DNA of 64,000 nucleotides. Origin: CBDBLK01 sp965243145 (GTDB lineage: Bacteria; Bdellovibrionota; Bacteriovoracia; Bacteriovoracales; Bacteriovoracaceae). Of the stretch, positions 26,572 through 35,683 are shown piece by piece. Position 1 is the stretch's first letter, and each line of letters starts with the position of its first letter. The position numbers were made by a program, and so were the translations under genes. Below the pieces are notes generated by a model that did no database searches, was not told the origin of the DNA, and worked only from the letters and a program-made list of their open reading frames with translations. The stretch is taken from the NCBI GenBank assembly GCA_965243145.1, contig CBDEUB010000002.1, positions 620,001-684,000 on the forward strand. Direction: 5' to 3'.

Positions 26572-27108
26572 GTGAAAACGATCACCACCCTTTTTCTACT
26601 GCCACTCTTTCTCCTGGGCTGCCAAACCGATGAACCCTTTGACGCACCCTTTGAGGATCGAGACGCTTTTATACAATCGGTGTTTGGCCAAACCTATACC
26701 AGCGAGTGGAAGTTGGATAACCCCCATCGCCCCATGGCCATCAACCTCCACAACGATGGTATCTACCCCGAAGATGGAACACTTCTCTTCCACTTAGATG
26801 TAGGCCGTGAAGGTGGTAGACGCCATGAACGGGTTTGGGGACGCATCGACCTCGACAAGCTCACCCAAAAAGGGCAGAGGGTTCACGCCCCTTTTACCGG
26901 AGAAGTTGACTTTTTTCCCTACTCCCTGCAATCCCTGCACTTCCTTCGGGAGAGCGATGGCCAGTACACACTGGAAAAAATAGTCGTCGGCGAACTCAGT
27001 CAATTTTGGCCCAAACCCATCATCCACCCCATCAATTTTGCAGAACTGGCAACCTTTGGCCCAACGGGTATAAACCTGGGATTGCCCAACCTCGACCGCA
27101 TCCCCTAA
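26572..27108 (+). CDS. Small lipoprotein of unknown function
   Basis: GTG 26572 is chosen because GGAGG lies 8 bases before it; the open frame extends up to an ATG at 26515 with poor signal features. The signal ends in LFLLGC, with a lipobox Cys near residue 17. The remaining 160 residues are mixed and acidic, with FHLDVGREGG, GEVDFFPYSLQSLHF and an aromatic-rich end. No family is recognised. A hairpin with a T run follows the stop, so it ends the subtilase transcript. Confidence 0.68.
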   Translation: MKTITTLFLLPLFLLGCQTDEPFDAPFEDRDAFIQSVFGQTYTSEWKLDNPHRPMAINLHNDGIYPEDGTLLFHLDVGREGGRRHERVWGRIDLDKLTQKGQRVHAPFTGEVDFFPYSLQSLHFLRESDGQYTLEKIVVGELSQFWPKPIIHPINFAELATFGPTGINLGLPNLDRIP

Positions 27109-27116
27109 ACCGCCGC

Positions 27117-27152
27117 TGCGGATCGTAGCTATTTGCGATCCGCAACCCTTTT
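27117..27152 (+). terminator. Rho-independent terminator
   Basis: TGCGGATCG (27117-27125) pairs exactly with CGATCCGCA (27136-27144) over a 10-base loop, and ACCCTTTT follows at once. It lies 9 bases after the stop of the lipoprotein gene. Confidence 0.75.
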
Positions 27153-27204
27153 ACCTTTTGCAATCAATTGTCTATAGTTCCTGGCCATGGGCCAGAAGAA
27201 CTCA

Positions 27205-28311
27205 ATGCACATTGGTGTGCCCCGCGAAATTAAAGATAACGAAAACCGGGTGAGCGTCGTACCTGCCGGAGTGCGCCAATTGGTGGCGGCGGGAAGCGAG
27301 GTTTATGTCGAGGAGGGAGCGGGAGAAGGCATCGGCCTGACCGATGGGGACTACTCCAACGCCGGGGCCACCATCGTCTCCACCGCCGAAGAGGTCTTCG
27401 ACGCGGCCGAGATGATCGTCAAGGTCAAGGAACCCCTGGGGCCAGAACTCGAACTTTTGAGGCCCCACCACATACTCTACACTTTTCTCCACCTGGCCGC
27501 CGACAAATCCCTCACCGAGAGATTGATAGAGAGCGGCTGCACTAGCATCGCCTACGAAACCATCCAATTGGAGAGTGGCCGCCTGCCCCTGCTAGAACCC
27601 ATGTCGGAGGTGGCCGGCCGCATGGCCACTCAAATTGGGGCGGACTGCCTTCTCAGCAACAACGGAGGCAAGGGGGTATTGCTGGGGGGAGTACCCGGAG
27701 TGAAACGCGGCAAAGTCACCGTCATCGGCTGCGGAGTGGCGGGAACCAATGCCATCCAAATGGCGGTGGGCCTGGGGGCGCAGGTCACCGCCATCGACCT
27801 GGACTTGAGAAGATTGGCCCATATAGATGGCCTCTTTGGCAACCGGGTCACCACCCTTTTTTCCAACCCGGACAATATCGAAGAGGCGGCCTTGCAGTCC
27901 GACCTGGTGATCGGGGCGGTGCTCGTCCCCGGTGCCAAATCCCCCAAATTGGTCACCCACTCCATGATTTCCCAAATGGAAAAGGGTTCCGTGGCCATAG
28001 ACATTGCCGTGGATCAGGGGGGATGCATTGAAACCTGCCACCCCACCACCCACCAAGACCCCACTTTTGAAATTGATGGCATCACCCACTATTGCGTGGC
28101 CAACATTCCTGGGGCAGTGGCCAAAACCTCCACCTACGCCCTCACCAATGTCACTCTCAAATACGCCCTCGCTGTGGCCAAACGGGGGATTTGCGGGGCG
28201 GTGGAGGCCGATATGGCCCTGCGCCTGGGAATCAACACCTGGCGGGGGCAACTGGCCTACCGGCAAATTGCCCAAGACCTCAATTTGCCCTGGAAAAAAT
28301 TGGACTTTTAG
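27205..28311 (+). CDS. ald: Alanine dehydrogenase
   Basis: Ald reversibly turns alanine into pyruvate and ammonium with NAD, so it feeds amino-acid carbon into central metabolism. It starts IGVPREIKDNENRVS, has the catalytic region LHLAADKSLTE and ETIQL, the dinucleotide fold VTVIGCGVAGTNA, and the NIPGAVAKTSTYAL stretch of the family. The first ATG in frame is at 27187; I prefer 27205, whose product starts MHIGVPREI as usual for Ald. Length of about 368 is normal. Confidence 0.95.
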   Translation: MHIGVPREIKDNENRVSVVPAGVRQLVAAGSEVYVEEGAGEGIGLTDGDYSNAGATIVSTAEEVFDAAEMIVKVKEPLGPELELLRPHHILYTFLHLAADKSLTERLIESGCTSIAYETIQLESGRLPLLEPMSEVAGRMATQIGADCLLSNNGGKGVLLGGVPGVKRGKVTVIGCGVAGTNAIQMAVGLGAQVTAIDLDLRRLAHIDGLFGNRVTTLFSNPDNIEEAALQSDLVIGAVLVPGAKSPKLVTHSMISQMEKGSVAIDIAVDQGGCIETCHPTTHQDPTFEIDGITHYCVANIPGAVAKTSTYALTNVTLKYALAVAKRGICGAVEADMALRLGINTWRGQLAYRQIAQDLNLPWKKLDF

Positions 28312-28356
28312 TCTGGGCATTGAACTTCATTTAACTTAGGGCATAATAAAAGGGAG

Positions 28357-28827
28357 ATGACGGGCAACAGCAAGGCCGATACGACTCTTCTGGTATGCAG
28401 CTTATTGGTGAGCTTGGGCGTTCTCATTGGCCAACTCTACGCCCGGGTGGCCTATCAAAGGCCACTTCCCTCCGACGCTTTGGAAAAAGAAGAACTCTTT
28501 TCGGACACCCGTGAGAGAAATTATATCGACGACTATAAAATCGAAAAATTGACCGTCAATCCCCACAGTCGCACCAACCGCCTGCGCTTTCTCAGCGTGG
28601 AAATGCACTTTCGGCCTTTCCGCCCTGGCCAGGCCGACCTCTTTAAAGATTACAGGCCCATTATTCACGATGCCATTATCGACATTGTTGGCCACATGGA
28701 ACCGGAAGAACTCAACTCCCTCTACGGCAAAATCTTGCTGGAAAACAGGATCAAAAAAAGGGTCAATGCCCTCTTCGCCCAACCCACATTGCGCGAAATC
28801 TTTTTTACTCGCTTTGTGGTTCAGTAG
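28357..28827 (+). CDS. fliL: FliL-family protein
   Basis: FliL proteins sit next to the flagellar motor and support stator function. This 156-residue protein has one membrane segment near the N terminus (about 9-27), then a periplasmic domain ending with the family pattern: IHDAIIDIVGHMEPEELNS, LYGKILLENRIKKRVN and the close FFTRFVVQ. GGGAG is next to the ATG. No other flagellar gene is nearby, so it may serve another motor-like complex or simply be displaced. Its end overlaps the convergent small gene by 23 bases. Confidence 0.75.
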   Translation: MTGNSKADTTLLVCSLLVSLGVLIGQLYARVAYQRPLPSDALEKEELFSDTRERNYIDDYKIEKLTVNPHSRTNRLRFLSVEMHFRPFRPGQADLFKDYRPIIHDAIIDIVGHMEPEELNSLYGKILLENRIKKRVNALFAQPTLREIFFTRFVVQ

Positions 28828-29053
28828 ATTTGGCCTGACTATTCCCCAGGCCCAAGGCCCTAGAAAACATAAAGTCGGCGTGCCGGGGAAGAGACTGGAC
28901 GGGAATTTTGGAAACGGTGGCGTTGGACTCGTCGTTGGGCAAAGAGGTGAGATAAGAGTCCACATCAGATTTAGTCAAGCGGCCTTCATGGAGAAGTTTA
29001 TCCCGCAGACGCAAATCCAATTTTTTTTCTTCCAGGGCCTTTGACAAACGCAT
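28805..29053 (-). CDS. Small protein of unknown function
   Basis: An 82-residue protein with a very good ribosome site (AAAGGAG, 8 bases before ATG 29053). The N-terminal half is highly charged and helical (MRLSKALEEKKLDLRLRDKL, then TKSDVDSYLTSLPND), and the rest is polar and disordered-looking. The first half looks like a conserved small module, perhaps a protein-binding helix pair. No function is assigned. It overlaps the end of fliL in the opposite direction. Confidence 0.6.
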   Translation of the reverse strand: MRLSKALEEKKLDLRLRDKLLHEGRLTKSDVDSYLTSLPNDESNATVSKIPVQSLPRHADFMFSRALGLGNSQAKSTEPQSE

Positions 29054-29141
29054 AAACGGACTCCTTTAGTCTTCAATAATTTTCAAGGCCCACTCTAGCA
29101 AAATTGTTAAGCTATAGCAAGACAAAGGGTAGTGGGTGCCC

Positions 29142-29147
29142 TATAAT
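29142..29147 (+). promoter_or_regulatory. TATAAT -10 box before the epimerase gene
   Basis: A perfect TATAAT lies 30 bases before ATG 29177. No convincing -35 is seen at the expected distance. Confidence 0.4.
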
Positions 29148-29176
29148 CTCCCCCGCCCCAAATTTGAGGAGGATTT

Positions 29177-29623
29177 ATGCCCGAAAACCCGACTCCGGAA
29201 CTGGCAGACTGCCACCTCGACCATGTGGCGGTTGCCGTCCATAACCTAGAAGCAGCACAAAAAATCTACCGGGCCATCGGGTTTCACTTTGCACCGGAAA
29301 AAGAAATTATTGCCTCTCAGGCGGTTCGCACCGCTTTTGGCCAAATTGATCAGAGGGCCAAATTGGAACTTCTCGAACCCCATGGGGAAGAGGGGCCAAT
29401 TCACCGCTTCCTCGAAAAACATGGCCCAGGCATCCACCACCTGTGCTTTAGAGTGGCCGACTTGGAGGCCAAATGTGCGGAATTAAAGCAACTTGGTTAC
29501 CGATTGGTCTACGACGCACCGATTCAAGGTGCCCATCGCTGCCTGGCCAATTTTCTCCACCCCCAATCGACGGGGGGGGTGCTTATCGAACTTTCCCAAC
29601 CCCTTGAAGAAAAAGGCACCTAG
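29177..29623 (+). CDS. mce: Methylmalonyl-CoA epimerase (VOC family)
   Basis: It interconverts (S)- and (R)-methylmalonyl-CoA, linking propionyl-CoA breakdown to succinyl-CoA. Two beta-alpha-beta-beta-beta modules of the VOC fold are seen. Metal ligands are in LDHVAVAV, GIHHLCFRV and the late VLIELSQP. The stretch LELLEPHGEEGPIHRFLEKH is characteristic of the family. AGGAGG lies before the ATG. At 148 residues it is standard. Mutase genes are not in the window. Confidence 0.9.
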   Translation: MPENPTPELADCHLDHVAVAVHNLEAAQKIYRAIGFHFAPEKEIIASQAVRTAFGQIDQRAKLELLEPHGEEGPIHRFLEKHGPGIHHLCFRVADLEAKCAELKQLGYRLVYDAPIQGAHRCLANFLHPQSTGGVLIELSQPLEEKGT

Positions 29624-29630
29624 GTTATTT

Positions 29631-30041
29631 CTATCGTCTCACCCTGGGCCGAGGCAAAGAACACTCCACTTCCCCATTGTGGGGAACATTTTGACACACC
29701 CAGCGAAATTTTCTGGCAGTGTGGCCGCGGCGGTGTTCGGCGTATTTGCCCGACTTGCATGATGCATCATAAGGCCCCCAATAGACCTCTCCACACTCAC
29801 CAAGCTCGGTGAGGTATTTGGTTTCGCTGCAAAAAACTTCCCCGTCGTAGGGGATATTGCGGCAAGACCAGCGGTATTCCTCGCTGGTATGGCCCGGGTC
29901 GTGGTGAAACATTCCCGTTTTACAGGACTTTTGATTCATCCCCATATAACGGTTACAAGACCCCAAAACTCTTTCCGCCGAAGTTGGCCAGGCCAAAACC
30001 AGGCCCATCATCATCCAACCTACTTTTTGCATCATACCCAT
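29631..30041 (-). CDS. Exported protein with two copies of a Cys-rich module
   Basis: ATG 30041 follows AAGGAGG with 8-base spacing; the open frame reaches an ATG at 30122, which lacks such a site. A signal peptide (ending WPTSAE) is followed by two modules of about 45 residues sharing the pattern SCK-x-G, GHT, RW-x-C-x-N-x-P and GEV-x-C, four Cys each (plus a start Cys). They probably form disulfides outside the cytoplasm. The function is unknown; the module might bind a surface or ligand. It ends eight bases from the convergent mce gene. Confidence 0.7.
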   Translation of the reverse strand: MGMMQKVGWMMMGLVLAWPTSAERVLGSCNRYMGMNQKSCKTGMFHHDPGHTSEEYRWSCRNIPYDGEVFCSETKYLTELGECGEVYWGPYDASCKSGKYAEHRRGHTARKFRWVCQNVPHNGEVECSLPRPRVRR

Positions 30042-30145
30042 GGACATCCTCCTTGATAGCACCATGATCATTGTAAAATAAATTGGCCTAGACAGCAGAG
30101 AGAGGAAAAAATTTCTGGCCATTGCGACCAGTTACCCTGGTTTTA

Positions 30146-31159
30146 TCACTGTTGAAAAAAATCCCAGGCGTGGCAAATTTGCTGTCGGCCGCGTTTTTTG
30201 GCCTCATACATCATCCGATCCGCGAGACTCAAAATCTCCTCTTGATCCCTCACATCACCGGGAAATTCGGCCACTCCCATGCTGACCGTCAGTTTGGCCA
30301 CGGTGTGAGGCATTTTTTTGTTTTCTTTGATTTTGAAACGCTCTTGGGCCACCGTCTGCAAAATGCGCTGGCCGATATTTTTCGCCATGGCAAAATCTGT
30401 GTCGGGAAGGAGCATAACAAATTCGTCGCCCCCGTAGCGATAAACCGAATCGGAAGCGCGTAGGGCCTTCTTAAAAAGCACCGCCATATCGGCCAAAATT
30501 TGAGTTCCCACCAAGTGGCCATAGCGGTCATTAATCTTTTTGAAATAATCAATATCAATAAAAAAAACGACAAATTTTTCTCCAGTCTCCCGATGGCGAA
30601 CCACAGCATCGTCCAAATCGTTTAAAAGTTTGCGGTAGTTATAAAGTCCAGTGGCATCGTCGATATGAACCAGACTTTTCAGTTCTTTGAGTTGCCTAAT
30701 GTGTTCACGACTGTAAGAGACATTTTTCATCAAACTCACCAAGGCCTGGATAAAAACATCAGAGACTTTTCTCTCGGAAGAGAAAACCCCCCACAGGGAT
30801 TGCTCCCCGCTGACGCCGCAATCGAAGGCCACCAAGGCGGCGGACTTTTCCGTCTGGAGGACAATTTGGCCCTTCACCACCCCATCCCGAGTGTAGACTT
30901 GGCGCAAAATGCGCTCGATTTCACCATCCGAATAACAATCCCTCAAGGCCTGGCGGTTAAAGGCCAAACGATACCCCTGCCCCTCGTTCTCACTGGTCGA
31001 TTTGGCCAGTACCGATAAAATGACCAGAGGGCGGGATGCAAAAAGGCGATTTAAAAATTGATCCAATTGCTGGTAAGTTTTCTTAACTTCCTGAACCTGG
31101 CACAGTTCCACCGCGAAATTGAGAAGGCCAGATTGTTCCGCTATTTCGTTGTCAATCAA
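30146..31159 (-). CDS. Diguanylate cyclase (GGDEF)
   Basis: The C-terminal 165 residues form a GGDEF domain that makes cyclic di-GMP from two GTP. The active site is YRYGGDEFVML with an upstream FFIDIDYFKKINDRYGH, and the inhibitory site RASD lies five residues before GGDEF, so the enzyme should be held back by its product. The first 165 residues have no membrane segment and may be a GAF-like sensor, though I cannot confirm this. It starts at a TTG (31159) eight bases after the stop of the receiver/coiled-coil gene, so both are likely one operon. The match is strong for the cyclase. Confidence 0.92.
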   Translation of the reverse strand: MIDNEIAEQSGLLNFAVELCQVQEVKKTYQQLDQFLNRLFASRPLVILSVLAKSTSENEGQGYRLAFNRQALRDCYSDGEIERILRQVYTRDGVVKGQIVLQTEKSAALVAFDCGVSGEQSLWGVFSSERKVSDVFIQALVSLMKNVSYSREHIRQLKELKSLVHIDDATGLYNYRKLLNDLDDAVVRHRETGEKFVVFFIDIDYFKKINDRYGHLVGTQILADMAVLFKKALRASDSVYRYGGDEFVMLLPDTDFAMAKNIGQRILQTVAQERFKIKENKKMPHTVAKLTVSMGVAEFPGDVRDQEEILSLADRMMYEAKKRGRQQICHAWDFFQQ

Positions 31160-31166
31160 CTGAAAC

Positions 31167-33329
31167 CTACTTGAGATGGTGCAGGCGTTCCTTGACTTCG
31201 GGGCCGAGGTTGTCTTCCAGGGATTCCATACTGGTTCTCAATGTTTTCACCACTCTTTCGAGGCCTTCTTGCAAACGCACTTTATCATCCCTCGATTTCT
31301 GCTCTTTAATCCAAGCGTTTTCCATACTAAATTCCAGTTGGTCAACCTTTCTTTTCAGATCCAAAATCTTCTGGTTTCTGGTTTTTAACTGGACATCACT
31401 GTCCATCTGAACCAACTCGAGCTGGGATTCCAGCGTCTTTTCGCGCTTTCTCACCTGCTCCAGATCTATTCTAATTTTTTGTTGGAGATGGTCAAATTCT
31501 TTTTGCAATTTCGAGGATTTTTCTTCGGCCATCAAACGCTTCTCATCACCGAGGCGCTGCCTGTATTTCCATTCGTCAATTTCTTCCTGATAGCGCTTTT
31601 TGAGAAGGGATATTTCTATCTTGTTCTCGTCCAATTCACTCCGCAAACTCAAGTTTTCCTGTTCGGTAAGCCTCGCGCCAGTTTCCTTTTCCCGCAGTTC
31701 GGCCAAAAGTTTATCCCGCTCTTCCCGCAACTGGCGGATGGTGGCCTGAAATCTCAAGGCCTCGCCCTGGTGAAAAGAGGGGGGAATATCTTTCTCCGGC
31801 GCAGAAACATCGGCCAGTGGCGTTTCTCCCACCCCTTCTTGCATCAGCATCGTTTCCGTTTCGTCTTTTCCCCCGGCATCCAAATCGAAAGCGGCCCCGT
31901 CCTCCGCACCCCCTTCTATACTTTCCACTGCACTCTGTTCTGGGCCTCCATTGGCATCCTTTTGGAATTCTTCTTCAAGTTCGATTTTTCTAGTCACACC
32001 AAATTCAATTTTGGGGGCATCTTTTCCCTCCCCTTCCGGGGCCAACTCTATCCCGCCACACTCTTCTGCACTGGCCGCCAATTCGATTTCACCACTGGCC
32101 TCCGGTTCCCCTTCCAATTCGACTTCACTGTCCACTTCCCCATCGCCTTCCAACTCAATATCCGAATTACTCTCTGAATCCAGACCTAACTCTATTTCGC
32201 CGCCACTCTCCCCGTCCGCTTCCAACTCAATATCCGAATCACTTTGCCCATCCAAGGATAGCTCTATTTCCCCGCTGGGAAGTTCCAGTTCGTCCCCGCT
32301 CTCCTCACTGGACGCACTCTCGTCAAGTTGAGCAGCACCCCCGTCATCCGCTGTATCGAGTTTGAGTTCACCCACAGCGCCATCGTCTTCCGCCACTTCT
32401 TTTTTGATGTCGTCTAAAGAAAATTGAATGGAATGATTGGTGAGTGAAAGTTTTTCATTTTCACCTGGGCCTTGTTTCTCCTCATCACCGTGCGATGCAG
32501 GCAGGGGAGGAGGGCCAGATGAGACGGCCGAATGTTCAACCTGGGGAAATTGCAATTCTTCCTCTGAAGGGAGCTTGATCTCCCCGTCCTCGGAGTCGTC
32601 GGCCTCTTGCGTTCGATCTCCATTTTTGTGGCCATTCAAATTTTTTGATGTCCAGGGTGTCAATCCCGCCTCTTCGCCAAAAATCATGTCAAAAAGTTTC
32701 TGAATTTTTTCGTTGAAGGGAGAATCGTAGTGCCTCTCCCCGGCCTTGGCATAATCTCTTTCCTGAATACGGGAAAGTCCGGCCAGAACTTTCTTGCCAA
32801 AAACAGTTTCTTTTAAAGTGATATTCGACCTGGTGAGAACCGAAGCGGCATCATTTTCCGGCAACGGAGGCAGCTCGGTACTCTCTCCAAAGAGTTTGTT
32901 CTGTGAAATAAAGTCCGCCAGTTGAAAATCCTGAAACACTTTAAGCAGAACTTGAGAGGTCAGAGGTTTGGGAATGTAACCGTGAGCGGCGTCCTTGCCC
33001 TTTTGGTGCTTCCTCAAGGCCTTCAAAGACTCCTGGCCAGCAAAAATAATGCGCGTGAGATGAGGCCTTTTCACCAGGGAGGCATTGAACTTTTTGACAA
33101 TTTTTTCACCCACATCAAAGTCGAGAAAAAGAAAGTGGTTTTGGCCCTCTCCGGATTTCTCTGCCCCCCCCGCCTGGGCCTCGTCGAGCCAGGCCAAAAC
33201 TTGCTTTTGATCGTCAGTTATATAACGATCTTGAATGGACAGTTCTTCCAGGGCCTGTTCGATGGCCAAACTTTGGGCAACCTCTGGAGTCTCACCTTGG
33301 GCCTCTTTTTGGGTATAAAATATCAGCAT
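31167..33329 (-). CDS. Receiver-like, acidic-repeat and coiled-coil protein (AglZ/FrzS-like layout)
   Basis: The 720-residue product starts at ATG 33329 with AGGA upstream (an earlier ATG is at 33356). Residues 1-140 look like a response-receiver fold: FLFLDFDVG with an Asp and YIPKPLT with the conserved Lys. The middle (about 230-500) is very acidic and repeats short blocks such as SGEIEL, SDIELE and SEVELE. From about 530 to the end it is a long coiled coil. This is the layout of AglZ and FrzS, polarity and gliding proteins of Myxococcus, but the middle differs. With the downstream diguanylate cyclase it suggests cell-polarity or motility control. Confidence 0.72.
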   Translation of the reverse strand: MLIFYTQKEAQGETPEVAQSLAIEQALEELSIQDRYITDDQKQVLAWLDEAQAGGAEKSGEGQNHFLFLDFDVGEKIVKKFNASLVKRPHLTRIIFAGQESLKALRKHQKGKDAAHGYIPKPLTSQVLLKVFQDFQLADFISQNKLFGESTELPPLPENDAASVLTRSNITLKETVFGKKVLAGLSRIQERDYAKAGERHYDSPFNEKIQKLFDMIFGEEAGLTPWTSKNLNGHKNGDRTQEADDSEDGEIKLPSEEELQFPQVEHSAVSSGPPPLPASHGDEEKQGPGENEKLSLTNHSIQFSLDDIKKEVAEDDGAVGELKLDTADDGGAAQLDESASSEESGDELELPSGEIELSLDGQSDSDIELEADGESGGEIELGLDSESNSDIELEGDGEVDSEVELEGEPEASGEIELAASAEECGGIELAPEGEGKDAPKIEFGVTRKIELEEEFQKDANGGPEQSAVESIEGGAEDGAAFDLDAGGKDETETMLMQEGVGETPLADVSAPEKDIPPSFHQGEALRFQATIRQLREERDKLLAELREKETGARLTEQENLSLRSELDENKIEISLLKKRYQEEIDEWKYRQRLGDEKRLMAEEKSSKLQKEFDHLQQKIRIDLEQVRKREKTLESQLELVQMDSDVQLKTRNQKILDLKRKVDQLEFSMENAWIKEQKSRDDKVRLQEGLERVVKTLRTSMESLEDNLGPEVKERLHHLK

Positions 33330-33466
33330 GCTCAATCCTAATTTAGCAGGGGCCAATTCCAGGATAAAAGATAATCACGCAAAGCGAAAACAGTCATTAA
33401 TTGCCCCAGAAAGAAGTCCCCAGAAAGAAGTCTAATATTTTGGTCAAAAAAACCGATAGGCCTTTT

Positions 33467-34462
33467 ATGAAATCTATCCAGCGCTTTCAAAAGTTGATTA
33501 AAAAGGCCCATCACATTGTGATCACCACCCACGAATACCCCGATGCCGACGGCATCGGCAGCCAGGTGGCCTTGTGTATGGCCTTAAATTCACTGGGGAA
33601 ACAGGTGGTCTGCATCAATGAAGAACGGCCCATGGAACGCTACCACTACCTCGACCCCCACGGCCTGATCCTCTCTTTCGATGATGCTGGCCAATCTGCC
33701 CCCCCCATCGACCTCTTTATCGTGACCGACACCAACGATCTCAAGCGCATCGGCCCCAAAATGCGCCAACTGGCCCAGGCGGCCCAAGAATTGCTCTTTA
33801 TCGACCACCATCCCGCCCCTCCCGAAATTGCCAGTCTTCACTGTATCGACACCACCGTCGCCGCCACTGGAGAGTTGGTGGGGAATTTGATCGACGAGTT
33901 GGGTATTCCCCTCAACCGCGAATTGGCCTTGGCCCTCTACACCAGTATTCTCATCGACACCAACAGTTTCCGCTACCCCACCGTCAAGGCCCAAACCCAC
34001 GCCCTCATCTCCAAACTTTTGGCCACCGGAATTGGGGCCTCCGAGGCCTATAAGAAAATCTACGGGGACAAAAAAATTACCTACCTGCGCTTTCTGGGAA
34101 AAACGCTTTCCAATGCCAAATCCAGTGGCGACGGAAAAATTGCCTGGATCGAATTGTCCGAGGAAAATTTGCAGGCATCCCAGATCGACCCGGAAGACAC
34201 CCTCAATTTTGTCAACCACCTGCTCATCTTAAAAGGCCTGAAAGTGGCCTGCGTCTTCCGCCAAATCGGCGATCATGTCAAAGTCAGCTTCCGCTCGGCG
34301 GGAGACACTAATGTCAACCACATCGCCGTGGCCCTAGGAGGTGGCGGCCACAACCACTCCTCCGCCGCGATTTGCAAAGGCCCTCTCGATGCCGTCGTCC
34401 CGGAAGTGATCGGCAAAATCGAGGCCATGCTCAAGTCTGGCCCTGGCACAAAACCGACTTAA
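33467..34462 (+). CDS. nrnA: DHH-family phosphoesterase, NrnA type
   Basis: NrnA-type enzymes degrade nanoRNA and may remove the 3' phosphate of pAp. The DHH motifs are present: HEYPDADGIGS, TDTND, FIDHHP, and the DHHA1 ending GGGGHNHSSA. ATG 33467 gives 331 residues with a normal start (KSIQRFQKL); ATG 33401 would add 22 polar residues. The four lipoprotein genes follow in the same direction with 32 bases between. Confidence 0.87.
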   Translation: MKSIQRFQKLIKKAHHIVITTHEYPDADGIGSQVALCMALNSLGKQVVCINEERPMERYHYLDPHGLILSFDDAGQSAPPIDLFIVTDTNDLKRIGPKMRQLAQAAQELLFIDHHPAPPEIASLHCIDTTVAATGELVGNLIDELGIPLNRELALALYTSILIDTNSFRYPTVKAQTHALISKLLATGIGASEAYKKIYGDKKITYLRFLGKTLSNAKSSGDGKIAWIELSEENLQASQIDPEDTLNFVNHLLILKGLKVACVFRQIGDHVKVSFRSAGDTNVNHIAVALGGGGHNHSSAAICKGPLDAVVPEVIGKIEAMLKSGPGTKPT

Positions 34463-34494
34463 ACTTTTTGCCCCAAATGCCGATGAGGGGAGTT

Positions 34495-35673
34495 ATGAAG
34501 CGAGATAAAAGTTTGGTTGGCCTGGTCTCTATGGCCCTTTTTTTCTGGGGGTGTACGCCCTCCAGCACTTCAACCTCGAAAAAGGCCCAATCTTACAAAG
34601 AACACAGCGATTCCTCCCCCGCCGGCAATTTGGCCTCGCCCTACGGAAAGATTGTCAATCCGGCAGACCAGTGCGAATCCAACACCTCGGGGGAGGCACA
34701 ATATTGCCAAATCTTTACCCAGAAGGCCGGAGGGGCCAACACTCCCCTCGACATTTTGTGGGTGGTGGACAACTCGGGTTCAATGCGAGATGAACAGCAG
34801 GCCCTAGCACAAAACTTTGAGGCCTTTATCAATAAATTTGCCAAGCAAGGCCTCCATGCCGACTTTAGAATGGCCATTATTACCACCGATAATCCCGTCA
34901 ATCGAGTGGCCAAAGGCAAACTCACTGATGAATCTCTAACCAGGGATCGCAATGCGTTTATACGATATTTCAAAGAAAAAATTAATGTGGGACTCAACGG
35001 AAAATCCGATGAAAAAGGCCTTCTCACCAGCGAGGCATTTTTAAAACAAAATTCCGACTGGCCCAGGAATAATGCCTATATCATTACCATTTATGTCTCT
35101 GATCAAGACGACACTAGCTGCCTCGAATACTCAGAGAGCACGGGTTATATCAACCGCGACCTCTCCGACGACACTTTGGCCACTTACCGCTATAAAGAAT
35201 GTGACTATGTAAGTTATATTGCCCCCGACACTACAAGATTTTCGGCCGATGATACGATTCGGCTGGTTGCCAATTATTATTTCCGTTCCATCACCAATAC
35301 CATTCCCCAAAGAAATGAATACCTTTTCAAGGCCTTTGCCATCATTCCCAAACCTCAATCGAATGGAGTTTTTGGTAGAGACAAGGGATATAAATACCAC
35401 AAATTGACCGAAATCACCGGCGGCCATTCCTACGAAATTAGCGATTCCTTTGAAGGCATCCTGCAAGATTTTGGCCAAAATGTAGCGAGAATTTCCTCCC
35501 AATTCCAACTCCAATACCCCGCCCAAGAAAACACTGTAGAAGTCTATGTCAACGGGGCCTTGGCGGCCCAAGGGGATTGGAGTTATCTACCCACCGAGCG
35601 CGCCATCCGCTTTGAACAGAACTCTCTTCTCCCGGCGGGCAGCACCATCAAGGTGGTCTACCGAACCCAATAG
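34495..35673 (+). CDS. von Willebrand A lipoprotein 1
   Basis: ATG 34495 follows GAGGGGAG. The lipoprotein signal ends in LFFWGC, and the mature 370 residues hold a VWA domain with the metal site WVVDNSGSM and later TISD-like VSDQDD. The C-terminal 60 residues are a small beta module with VEVYVNGALAAQGDW and GSTIKVVYRTQ. VWA domains bind proteins; the anchor puts this one in the envelope. It is the first of four paralogues in tandem. Compared with the next copy it carries a longer loop after the metal site. Confidence 0.85.
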   Translation: MKRDKSLVGLVSMALFFWGCTPSSTSTSKKAQSYKEHSDSSPAGNLASPYGKIVNPADQCESNTSGEAQYCQIFTQKAGGANTPLDILWVVDNSGSMRDEQQALAQNFEAFINKFAKQGLHADFRMAIITTDNPVNRVAKGKLTDESLTRDRNAFIRYFKEKINVGLNGKSDEKGLLTSEAFLKQNSDWPRNNAYIITIYVSDQDDTSCLEYSESTGYINRDLSDDTLATYRYKECDYVSYIAPDTTRFSADDTIRLVANYYFRSITNTIPQRNEYLFKAFAIIPKPQSNGVFGRDKGYKYHKLTEITGGHSYEISDSFEGILQDFGQNVARISSQFQLQYPAQENTVEVYVNGALAAQGDWSYLPTERAIRFEQNSLLPAGSTIKVVYRTQ

Positions 35674-35683
35674 GAGTTTTTCC

